7,875 nucleotides of DNA from an uncultured Clostridia bacterium. GTDB taxonomy: Bacteria; Bacillota; Clostridia; RUG12999. This document shows positions 1 through 6,328 of this stretch, in pieces (within the stretch, counting starts at the first letter, position 1; the number at the start of each line of letters is the position of its first letter). The DNA lies in the NCBI GenBank assembly GCA_949739095.1, contig CATIYX010000395.1, positions 1 to 7,875 of the forward strand. The letters run 5' to 3'. The translations under genes were made by a program, and so were the position numbers. Under the pieces are notes generated by a model. It searched no databases and was not told where the DNA came from. It saw nothing but the letters and a program-made list of their open reading frames with translations.

Positions 1-200
1 GAATACGAAAATAGCCATCCGTATTGGCAGTCGTTTCGGTAGCGGTCTTTGCTATCTTTGCCACATTTCCGTGTGCTGCTGCTTCAGGCAAATTTTCGTC
101 CGCCGCATTCACCGCCGTATAGCTCATGCCTATTTTGGCAGTACCCATATCAAAAATATCCGTTGAAATAGCCATATCGTTATCAAAATTTTCGTCCACA
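1..200 (-). repeat. Internal repeat copy 2 of the left-edge secreted protein
   Basis: This stretch aligns without gaps to 955-1154 at an offset of exactly 954 nt (318 codons). It encodes the second copy of the ENFD...DIF.MGTAK.GMSY module (residues about 356-420). By hand, 51 of 65 aligned residues are identical, including LPEAAAHGNV and TTANTD. The copy continues beyond the left edge, so its true length is unknown. Confidence 0.9.
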
Positions 201-1261
201 AGGTTTCTGTCCGGCTTTGCTGCCCCTTCCTGCTCTGTTGTGAAGGAAATGGACGCCGCTTCTGCCAGACTTTTCCCCCAGATGTCCGTCAGTCCAGTAT
301 CCGCGCTTACCGTATAGGTCGTTTCATAAGCAAATCCCCCCGCCGGCGGTGTTACCGTGACTACGCCATTTTTCTCGCTAACGGTCACATCCTCCACAGG
401 TGTTCCGTTCGCGCTTATGGTGATGTTAGAAGTCTCCATATTCGGCATCGGATGATTAAATGTCATCTCTACCGGTTCCGTCAAGGTTACATTTTTTGCA
501 CCATTTTCAGGTACGGAGGATAGCATTTGAAAGTCTCCCGGTACCACAAATTCCAAGTTGTCATAATAGTAAGTAAAAGCAGTTGTTTTTACCTTTGTCG
601 TTATTGTAAGGGAAACGATACAGGTATCCAGATTCTTAGTAGGAATTTTGTCTGCCACAAGTGTACCGTTGCGGTAGACGCTATATTCCTTTGTATTCTC
701 AAAATTCAGATAAATATCAAAATGCTGCCATTTTCCCACCTCATAATCTATCTTGCTTCCATCTACAAGAGTTATCTTACCATCCGTCTCAAAGCTAAGA
801 AAATCATCTCCCACAGTGCTTCTGCCGTAGTTGTCCAGCCCACGCGCAATCATCTGCATTTTTTCCGGCAGATATAGATCAAAGCTGACCCGTATATGCT
901 TTAGTTCCTCCTTGCTGCACTGCGAGGCAACAATCGTATTATTTCCGCTATAAAAAATGCGGAAATAACTGTCTGTATTCGCGGTTGTGTCCGTTTCCGT
1001 TTTCGCTATTTTGACCACATTTCCATGTGCAGCCGCCTCCGGTAAATTTTCCGCCGCCGCACTCACCGCCGCATAACTCATACCTGTTTTGGCAGTACCC
1101 ATCTCAAAAATATCCGTTGGAATAGCCGCGCTGTCATCAAAATTTTCATTCACAATTTCCCAGTCTCCCGCAGCATTCTGCACTTTCTCTGCCGCGGCGG
1201 GCAGCGCTGTCATTGCAATCATCATTGCAAATGCTGTCATAAAACTTAACACTCGTTTCAT
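1..1261 (-). CDS. Secreted modular repeat protein (LamG-like + Ig-like units), C-terminus cut by window edge
   Basis: The frame is open for 420 codons from an ATG at 1259-1261 and leaves the window without a stop. The start is supported by GGGAGGG 9 nt upstream. Residues 1-24 (MKRVLSFMTAFAMMIAMTAL then PAAA) form a Sec signal peptide, probably cut after Ala24. Residues 38-240 look like a concanavalin/LamG-type jelly roll, with the segments VSFDLYLPEKM, GKWQHFDIYLN, YRNGTLVADK and YYYDNLEFV. Residues 247-343 resemble a bacterial Ig-like (Big_5/SbsA type) domain: SSVPENGAKNV, MTFNHPMP, YTVSADTGLTDIWGKSLA, SFTTE. From residue 356 the first module begins again (51 of 65 residues identical to 38-102), giving a 318-residue unit. 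No catalytic domain is visible in the part present. It is secreted or surface-exposed and sits just downstream of the lyase, so glycan binding or an enzyme further C-terminal is plausible. The function is unknown. The reading frame and export are secure; domain names are tentative. Confidence 0.88.
   Translation of the reverse strand, partial: MKRVLSFMTAFAMMIAMTALPAAAEKVQNAAGDWEIVNENFDDSAAIPTDIFEMGTAKTGMSYAAVSAAAENLPEAAAHGNVVKIAKTETDTTANTDSYFRIFYSGNNTIVASQCSKEELKHIRVSFDLYLPEKMQMIARGLDNYGRSTVGDDFLSFETDGKITLVDGSKIDYEVGKWQHFDIYLNFENTKEYSVYRNGTLVADKIPTKNLDTCIVSLTITTKVKTTAFTYYYDNLEFVVPGDFQMLSSVPENGAKNVTLTEPVEMTFNHPMPNMETSNITISANGTPVEDVTVSEKNGVVTVTPPAGGFAYETTYTVSADTGLTDIWGKSLAEAASISFTTEQEGAAKPDRNLVDENFDNDMAISTDIFDMGTAKIGMSYTAVNAADENLPEAAAHGNVAKIAKTATETTANTDGYFRI
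955..1154 (-). repeat. Internal repeat copy 1 of the left-edge secreted protein
   Basis: This is the first copy of the module at 1-200, encoding residues about 38-102 directly after the signal peptide. The two copies show many synonymous and some amino-acid differences but no indel over the 200 nt visible in both. That pattern indicates duplication of a protein module within the gene, not an assembly duplicate. Confidence 0.9.
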
Positions 1262-1270
1262 TTCTCTGTT

Positions 1271-1277
1271 CCCTCCC
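1271..1277 (-). promoter_or_regulatory. Shine-Dalgarno site of the left-edge secreted protein
   Basis: The minus strand reads GGGAGGG followed by 9 nt and then ATG (1259-1261). It supports this ATG as the start and shows that the gene has its own efficient translation initiation after the structured gap. Confidence 0.7.
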
Positions 1278-1289
1278 TTTGCTCCCGCT

Positions 1290-1343
1290 TTCTTTCGGCG
1301 TTTTCATGCCATATTTTGACGGACGCACAAAATGCCGAAAGAA
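1290..1343 (-). repeat. Inverted repeat / possible mRNA stem-loop ahead of the left-edge gene
   Basis: The minus strand carries TTCTTTCGGC (1334-1343) and its perfect 10-nt complement GCCGAAAGAA (1290-1299), separated by 34 nt. Within the loop, ATTTTG (from 1328-1333) and CAAAAT (from 1313-1318) form a second perfect 6-bp inverted repeat around a 9-nt loop. No run of T follows on the minus strand, so it is not a standard intrinsic terminator. It lies in the leader of the downstream gene and ends about 13 nt before its Shine-Dalgarno site. It could be an mRNA-stabilising or processing element, or an operator. Confidence 0.45.
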
Positions 1344-1358
1344 TCGGAATGCTCCGAC

Positions 1359-1387
1359 GGAACCGATTATCTGAACTAATCGATTCC
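1359..1387 (-). other. Stem-loop just after the lyase stop codon
   Basis: On the minus strand GGAATCGATT (1378-1387) can pair with AATCGGTTCC (1359-1368) over 10 bp, with one G-U pair and a 9-nt loop. It begins 9 nt after the TAA of the lyase. The bases after it are not T-rich, so full rho-independent termination is unlikely. It may protect the 3' end of the upstream message or cause partial attenuation between the lyase and the downstream secreted protein. The pairing is seen in the sequence; the role is inferred. Confidence 0.4.
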
Positions 1388-1396
1388 ACCTTATTC

Positions 1397-4300
1397 TTAT
1401 TTCACTAGTTTCACAACAAGGGACCGTCCCTTAGAACCATCGAAGTTCGCTTTAATAACAGTGTTTCCATCCATATTCTCCACTGTCAGCCGTTCATCAC
1501 ATTCTGCTGCGGTATAGGTTCCTTGGATAGTGACAGTTCCCTCTTGCAGCAGCTTGGTCGGGTCGCAGATTGAAACTTCACGTCCACCGTCTAGTGCGCC
1601 GTCCATGACAATCATCGGCTCTGAAACTGTGATATCGTTTAAACTTCCTTTTTGCCAAAATACCATTCCCGTTATGCCAAGTCCTTTTTCTTTTACAGCT
1701 TGCAGCGCTTCTGTGTTAGACAAAATTTCAATGTCAGGGTTCTGGCTATATGCCGCGGTTTGCTCTGCCGTTTTTTCCGGCAACAGTACATAAGCATAGG
1801 TTTGTTTTGTTGGCGATACGCCATGGGAGAACCATGTTTCCAGATAGGGTGAGATGTTTACCACCTTATCCAACACCAGATTTCCGCCCTGCGGGAAATA
1901 ATATCCTGCGATACCTTCCAGATGCATCCATTTAGGATTTTCAAAGGTTTTCGTATAAGTATTTGCTTTCTCCATTTTTACGCCGTCCACCATGATGGTT
2001 TCTGCTCCCAGAATCTTTCCTGCATTCGGGTCAACGGTGCTGTCTACCTGCATGGTGCCATCTGCGGAGGGCGGGTAGATTTTCACTTCCGTGATGCTGT
2101 TCCACATACTGTTGGTACGCCCATACCCATGATACCGCACATATTTTGCCGTGGTGTTTTTCATGTCATACGGTTCCATGCTGACCGTGGTTCCGCTCGC
2201 TTTGCCTTCCCAGACCTTCGTCCAATTTTCGCCGTCCTGCGAAACCTCCAGTTCAAAAATCGCCTGTTTCCCATCTGTTCCGCCATATTGTGCAATACCT
2301 ACATAACCAATCGGCACCGCTTCCTCCAGTTCATAGACCGCCCACGCATCACCCTCTGCGCTCCAGCGGGTTCCATAGTCATCATCAATAGTGTTTCCCA
2401 CCACATTCCCGTCATCAGCGGAAGAGGTCACTTTCATAACCGGATATTCCTGTACGCCTGCTGTCTCCTCTGCCACTACGGCAACTGTTTCTGTTTTGTT
2501 CAGTTTTCTGTTTTCCACAACCGTCTGCACTTCAAAGCCGTCATCCGCGTTAATGTCCGATCCCAGAGCCACCAACTCATCATCAAACATGAACCATGAT
2601 TTCTTTGCCATCAGGCTGCAATCATGCAGTGGTGCCGGTCCGCCACTACCGATATCGACAGTGTTTCTCAACTCTTCCATATGATAGGATTCCAGCTGCA
2701 TTGCCGCCACCCCAAATAAATCACGCATACCTACAGCGCCAACGAAATCCTGATTGGTCCGCAGTTGTCCGCTGTCTACTATACTTGCCGCTTCCCGCTC
2801 TTGCGTATCTACTGTCGTGCCAGGCATGTGGTAGGGGTTTGCAGTTTTCCAGTAATTACTGTCATAGGAGAGGGGATCTTCATTCACATACATATAGAGC
2901 ATTCCGTCACCTTGATACCAGCCCTTCTGATTGACGTGGTTAATACACTCATAGGCTGCAATTCTTGAGGAAGACATGGACAGTGCAAACCCGAATTGGT
3001 CTCTTTGGTGCATCACAGAATCACCTGTGTAATATACTTTGTTTTTATAATAAGGCTGCACTTCAATGCTGTCATCCGCCAATATCTCCGAAAGCAAACC
3101 TGTTTGGTTCACGTTCAGCGTATTATAAATGCTTTGTTTATTTGTTTCTGTCACATTACGCTTAATCAATTGTTTCAGCCGCAAATCATCATCTTTACCA
3201 AACATGCCGATATAGTCCAGCATGGCAGTGACTGCAAAAGCGGTATAGGTTGCTTCATTTCCCTTAGAACGTCCCGACTGCGCATTGGTCATGTTGCCGC
3301 CAAAAATCAGTGGCTGAAACGTCTCATAGAGCCAAGTGCAGGAATTATATTTATAGGGCGTTGCAAATTCAAATGCTGTACCACCCAAAATTGCTTGTAC
3401 GCCGCACAGACGGTCCAGCAGAGAACTGGTACCATATGCCGTAGAATAGGCAAAATAGTTATGCGTGATGTACAAATCGTCCTCCTGCATACCATTGCCC
3501 GATTCCACTGGAACCAGCATAAGATTATAGTCGTCTACCAGTTCGCGCATTCTGCCATAATCCTCTTCCAGCGCTGCCGCTGCAGTGCCGGCATAGATGC
3601 GGCTTGCTGCATTGTCAGGGGTTTTTCCTGTCCGCATTCTGGTGCGGAGATGGTCATACAGGGAAAGATATTTTTTAATTTTTTCCGGCGTTAAATCATC
3701 CTCCATGATAATCAGCGCCTCACACAAACATTTTGCACTGCCGCAATACCAATCCCACCAGTTATAAAGAGAGGTGTCGCGCCAGCCGGTGCCATCAATT
3801 TCTGCCTGTCCGTATAAGTTGTTATACAGCCATTCAAATGCATATAAAATGTTTCTTCGCAGCGCCGGATCTTTATAATACTCGCTGCCATAGGTACCAT
3901 ATGCCGCTACCAAACGGTAAAAAGTCGTAAACTGTGAGGTCATATGCGAGGTTTCAGTCACTTCTGACTTTCCAAACAAAACCTTTGCATCCGGTTCTTT
4001 GTTCATGCTTGCCAGTGCGCCTTTGCAGTTCGCATCAATGGACTTAATTGCTTCCACAACATATTCATCCTCGAGATTTTTGTTTTCATCTCCCACCAGA
4101 TATGTCCGCCATTTATCCTTTAGCTCGCGCCAGTCCTCCTGCGTGACTTCAGTTTCTTTCACATTCAGCATGATGGAAGCATTTCCCATCATATTTTTAT
4201 CTGCCATCATGACGCCGGTTTCCTCTTCGGTTCCTATTACAATCACTTTGCCGTCCGTCTCTATATTTTTGCCAAGCGCAAGCACGACTTCGGCAAGCGG

Positions 4301-5236
4301 GAAATATACATTATCGTTCTCTGCATACGGTGCAGCGGAAAATTCCCGTTTTTCGCCGTCCAGCGTAAATTCTTTTTCATCTGCCTTCGCCGCCAGCTTA
4401 TGTCCATTCCATTCTATGCCGACCTCGCTGTCCTGTACAGTACATGCCGCACCCAGCGTTTTAGTAAAAAACACTGTAGGTGCAAAGCTCATGCCCTCCG
4501 CCGTTGTCACCTGTTCCTCTTTTTCCAGCGGAATTTTTTCCCCGCCGGCGATTGCGTTTTGCGCAAAATTCATTGCCAGCACGCCGCCGTTCAGGCTCTC
4601 ATATATCTTCTGCTGTGTGCTATACGGAACCGACATGCTTTTCACGTCAAAAGTTTCCTCATCTTCGGTTCCTGCTTTGCCATAGATGGAGGTAATATAG
4701 ACGTCAGATGTCGCGTCTGGTGTACAACTCCAACCGTTCGCACCAATTTGCAGCCGCTGTACCTTTGACCAGTCGGCAAAATTTCCGTTTACAAAGTCCC
4801 CTACAGGAATCTCAAATGATTTCCAGCCCTCCCAGTCCAATGTAATGTAATACATTTGATAGGATATAGTTTTGCCGGGCGTCGGAACATAATCACAGTA
4901 GACAAGAAAGAAGAGTTTTGCATTATTTGCTTCTTCCGAGTACATATCAAAACAAATATGCGAACAGTTTGACCAATCTCGCGCCACCTTGTTAAAATTT
5001 AACGACGTTGTTGCCGTATGATTTGCCCAATGCGCCGAGCGGGTATGCCCTTTTGTCGTCTTTGTGGCGGGCAGTGCGCCCGCATCAAAAATCGTACCGA
5101 TGTTGTCCATGTTAACCAGCGTCATATCATCCGACTGCTCCCCAACATAGCCGTCCCATGCAGCATTACATGGCGCTATTCCCAAGACGCACACCAGACA
5201 AAGCCAAAGTGCCAGCAATTTACTACCGTTCTTCAT
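1397..5236 (-). CDS. Secreted family 8 polysaccharide lyase (hyaluronate/chondroitin/xanthan lyase type) with inserted F5/8C domain
   Basis: PL8 enzymes cleave uronic-acid polysaccharides by beta-elimination outside the cell. This 1279-residue protein starts best at ATG 5236 (residue 1 here): AGGAGG lies 10 nt upstream, whereas an in-frame TTG at 5245 would sit only 1-2 nt from it. Order: signal peptide about 1-26 (cut near CNAA/W); a galactose-binding-like beta-sandwich about 35-187; a copper-amine-oxidase-N-like domain about 272-337; the PL8 alpha/alpha barrel about 365-690; the PL8 beta-sandwich from about 733, interrupted by an F5/8C-like domain about 930-1056; then the rest of the sandwich (KWMHLEGIAGYYFPQGG, AYVLLPEKTAEQTAAY) and the C-terminal domain. 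PL8 signatures are YNWWDWYCG, HNYFAYSTAYG, FGFALSMSSSRIAAYE, GWYQGDGMLYMY, PGTTVD and KKSWFMFDDELVALG. Candidate catalytic residues Asn542, His592 and Tyr601 have the same spacing (50 and 9) as Asn349/His399/Tyr408 of pneumococcal hyaluronate lyase. Arg656 fits the conserved GRS arginine. The usual Glu of N-x-E-N is Val768. It is longer than typical PL8 enzymes because of the added domains. No LPXTG anchor or lipobox is visible. Family certain; substrate unresolved. Confidence 0.95.
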   Translation of the reverse strand: MKNGSKLLALWLCLVCVLGIAPCNAAWDGYVGEQSDDMTLVNMDNIGTIFDAGALPATKTTKGHTRSAHWANHTATTSLNFNKVARDWSNCSHICFDMYSEEANNAKLFFLVYCDYVPTPGKTISYQMYYITLDWEGWKSFEIPVGDFVNGNFADWSKVQRLQIGANGWSCTPDATSDVYITSIYGKAGTEDEETFDVKSMSVPYSTQQKIYESLNGGVLAMNFAQNAIAGGEKIPLEKEEQVTTAEGMSFAPTVFFTKTLGAACTVQDSEVGIEWNGHKLAAKADEKEFTLDGEKREFSAAPYAENDNVYFPLAEVVLALGKNIETDGKVIVIGTEEETGVMMADKNMMGNASIMLNVKETEVTQEDWRELKDKWRTYLVGDENKNLEDEYVVEAIKSIDANCKGALASMNKEPDAKVLFGKSEVTETSHMTSQFTTFYRLVAAYGTYGSEYYKDPALRRNILYAFEWLYNNLYGQAEIDGTGWRDTSLYNWWDWYCGSAKCLCEALIIMEDDLTPEKIKKYLSLYDHLRTRMRTGKTPDNAASRIYAGTAAAALEEDYGRMRELVDDYNLMLVPVESGNGMQEDDLYITHNYFAYSTAYGTSSLLDRLCGVQAILGGTAFEFATPYKYNSCTWLYETFQPLIFGGNMTNAQSGRSKGNEATYTAFAVTAMLDYIGMFGKDDDLRLKQLIKRNVTETNKQSIYNTLNVNQTGLLSEILADDSIEVQPYYKNKVYYTGDSVMHQRDQFGFALSMSSSRIAAYECINHVNQKGWYQGDGMLYMYVNEDPLSYDSNYWKTANPYHMPGTTVDTQEREAASIVDSGQLRTNQDFVGAVGMRDLFGVAAMQLESYHMEELRNTVDIGSGGPAPLHDCSLMAKKSWFMFDDELVALGSDINADDGFEVQTVVENRKLNKTETVAVVAEETAGVQEYPVMKVTSSADDGNVVGNTIDDDYGTRWSAEGDAWAVYELEEAVPIGYVGIAQYGGTDGKQAIFELEVSQDGENWTKVWEGKASGTTVSMEPYDMKNTTAKYVRYHGYGRTNSMWNSITEVKIYPPSADGTMQVDSTVDPNAGKILGAETIMVDGVKMEKANTYTKTFENPKWMHLEGIAGYYFPQGGNLVLDKVVNISPYLETWFSHGVSPTKQTYAYVLLPEKTAEQTAAYSQNPDIEILSNTEALQAVKEKGLGITGMVFWQKGSLNDITVSEPMIVMDGALDGGREVSICDPTKLLQEGTVTIQGTYTAAECDERLTVENMDGNTVIKANFDGSKGRSLVVKLVK
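2018..2485 (-). other. F5/8 type C (discoidin/CBM32-like) domain inserted in the PL8 beta-sandwich
   Basis: Lyase residues about 918-1073 break the PL8 motif that normally runs VENRKLN to a following xMVDG strand. On the N-terminal side QTVVENRKLNKTET is kept; on the C-terminal side GAETIMVDG then KWMHLEGIAGYYFP is kept. The insert carries discoidin-like features: VTSSADDGNVVGNTIDDDYG, TRWSA, WAVYELEEAVPIGYVGIAQY, FELEVSQDGENWTKVWEG, AKYVRYHGYG and ITEVKIYPP. Such domains usually bind galactose-type or other glycans, so it probably adds substrate or surface binding. Boundaries are judged by eye to about 10 residues. Confidence 0.8.
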
Positions 5237-5241
5237 GTATT

Positions 5242-6276
5242 TCAAACCTCCTCGCTTTCTTTTTGACCAAATTGTTTCAGAATTTCTTCAAATAAAATCA
5301 TATGCGCCCGATAAATTTCTGGATAATCCTGCGCGCCCTCATATGCTAAGCCCTGATTGCTCTCATATGTCACACAAAGTTCTCCGCTGAAATGGCTCAA
5401 TGCGGAGGTTAAGTTAAAGGATGCCGGCGGCTGTTTTTGCTCGCCCCTGTCCATTGGTGTGATGCGGTAGGGAATTTGTTCCGCCGTGCACCGCGCCGCC
5501 AATGCTTCCTCTAACTCCATCGCGCGCTGCTTTAACACTTCAGGCGCATAAGCCGGTTTTAAAATACACCCCTTCGTATTGGCTCCACCGTGCAGCAACA
5601 CTGTAATATCCGGCACATAGCTGTCTGTGATGTCAAACAGAATCTGTGTTTCCGGTGCTTTGCTGCCAAAAAAGTCATCGTGCATGAGATTGATACCATC
5701 ATCGTTAAAATAGGCGCCCAAAAATCCTGCATACTCTTTTATAGGATGGATTTTCTTGCAATCCGGATAGCCGCACAAGCTTCCGTCTTTCCATGTTCCC
5801 TGATTATAATACCGCAGCTGCTCAAAACTTTTTCCGACCATGCTGCTGAAAGGAATTCTGCTTCTGCCATCGGGATTCACGCAAGGAAGAATCAAAAGTG
5901 TTGCTTCTTTGCAAAGCGCCTGTAGTACAGCGCCGCTATTTCCTGCCAAATCTTCGCCCGTTTCCAATATATGAAACAGATTTAGCAGTGCTGCCACGCC
6001 CTCAAATTCGCCACCATGAATGCAGCCCGCCAGCAAAATCGTGGGTCGGTATCCCGCTGCCGTTTTATCTGCATAGCAACTCGGGTCACCCGCCCCCAGC
6101 GCACAGCTCATATTCGCTGTACGCTTCAGGTTATTTTTTTCTCCATAACGCACTAGATAAATCGGTCGCCCGCCGGCGGAATATCCCATCGTTTCCACGG
6201 TTCCGTTTTTCACGCGCTGCACCGCTTCTTCAATATCTCTAAGATCCGTTTTCCAATAGTTCGGTATCTCTCTCAC
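5242..6276 (-). CDS. M14-family zinc carboxypeptidase-like protein, cytoplasmic, atypical specificity pocket
   Basis: This 344-residue protein has the M14 zinc signature H-x-x-E in AGCIHGGEFEG (His87, Glu90), the NPDG motif (residues 134-137), a third zinc ligand His229 in DITVLLHGG, and the general-base glutamate Glu305 in VTYESNQG. The catalytic set is therefore complete. The region matching GV(D/N)xNRN of carboxypeptidase A reads GINLMHDDF (194-202), so the Asn-Arg pair that binds a free C-terminal carboxylate is Met198-His199. No signal peptide or membrane segment is seen, so it should act in the cytoplasm. The start is GTG at 6274-6276, with GAGGAG 8 nt upstream; an ATG at 6282-6284 is out of frame and stops after three codons. 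It lies between the sugar permeases (52 nt) and the lyase (5 nt), implying a role in handling the imported ligand, perhaps hydrolysis of a peptide or amide bond on a glycan. The exact reaction is not recognised. Confidence 0.85.
   Translation of the reverse strand: MREIPNYWKTDLRDIEEAVQRVKNGTVETMGYSAGGRPIYLVRYGEKNNLKRTANMSCALGAGDPSCYADKTAAGYRPTILLAGCIHGGEFEGVAALLNLFHILETGEDLAGNSGAVLQALCKEATLLILPCVNPDGRSRIPFSSMVGKSFEQLRYYNQGTWKDGSLCGYPDCKKIHPIKEYAGFLGAYFNDDGINLMHDDFFGSKAPETQILFDITDSYVPDITVLLHGGANTKGCILKPAYAPEVLKQRAMELEEALAARCTAEQIPYRITPMDRGEQKQPPASFNLTSALSHFSGELCVTYESNQGLAYEGAQDYPEIYRAHMILFEEILKQFGQKESEEV
5247..5252 (-). promoter_or_regulatory. Shine-Dalgarno site deciding the lyase start
   Basis: AGGAGG lies within the last codons of the upstream M14 gene, 10 nt before ATG 5234-5236. 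The alternative in-frame TTG (5243-5245), which overlaps the peptidase TGA, is too close to be served by this site. Translation is therefore expected to start at the ATG, 5 nt past the peptidase stop, with probable translational coupling. Confidence 0.75.
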
Positions 6277-6284
6277 GCTTTCAT

Positions 6285-6290
6285 CTCCTC
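6285..6290 (-). promoter_or_regulatory. Shine-Dalgarno site for the GTG start of the M14 gene
   Basis: The minus strand reads GAGGAG, then 8 nt, then GTG. It decides the start, because no in-frame ATG exists upstream before the 52-nt gap ends. Confidence 0.65.
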
Positions 6291-6304
6291 TTTTCCTGCC
6301 GTTT

Positions 6305-6323
6305 GTTTAACCGCTGGTCAAAC
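6305..6323 (-). other. Small stem-loop between the permease and M14 genes
   Basis: On the minus strand GTTTGACC (6316-6323), loop AGC, and GGTTAAAC (6305-6312) form an 8-bp stem with one G-U pair. It begins 5 nt after the TAG of the LplC-type gene. The following bases are A/G-rich with no T-run, so it is not a clear terminator. A 3'-end stabiliser or processing site that uncouples permease and enzyme levels is possible. Confidence 0.35.
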
Positions 6324-6328
6324 GTCGT

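Noticed and set aside
527..877. Plus-strand 116-codon frame opposite the left-edge protein
   Set aside because: It is antisense to the continuous minus-strand frame from 1261 to 1, which has a signal peptide, Shine-Dalgarno site and repeated domains.
1366..1371. GATAAT on the minus strand as a -10 box for the left-edge gene
   Set aside because: No TTGACA-like -35 lies 16-18 nt upstream, and the hexamer falls within a predicted stem-loop. Not enough to call a promoter.
1922..4768. Long plus-strand open frames (for example 1922-2599, 2996-3694, 3999-4685)
   Set aside because: They lie entirely antisense to the lyase, whose minus-strand frame has strong family motifs throughout. Their translations are low-complexity Ser/Phe/Cys-rich or show no recognisable motif, and they are shadows.
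5158..5236. Lipoprotein signal in the lyase (Cys at residue 23)
   Set aside because: The residues before the Cys read IAP, which does not fit a lipobox (Gly/Ala/Ser needed before Cys). An ordinary Sec signal peptide is more likely.
6305..6323. Intrinsic terminator after the LplC-type permease
   Set aside because: The stem is good but no T-run follows on the minus strand, and the next gene in the same direction starts 29 nt later. Recorded only as a stem-loop.
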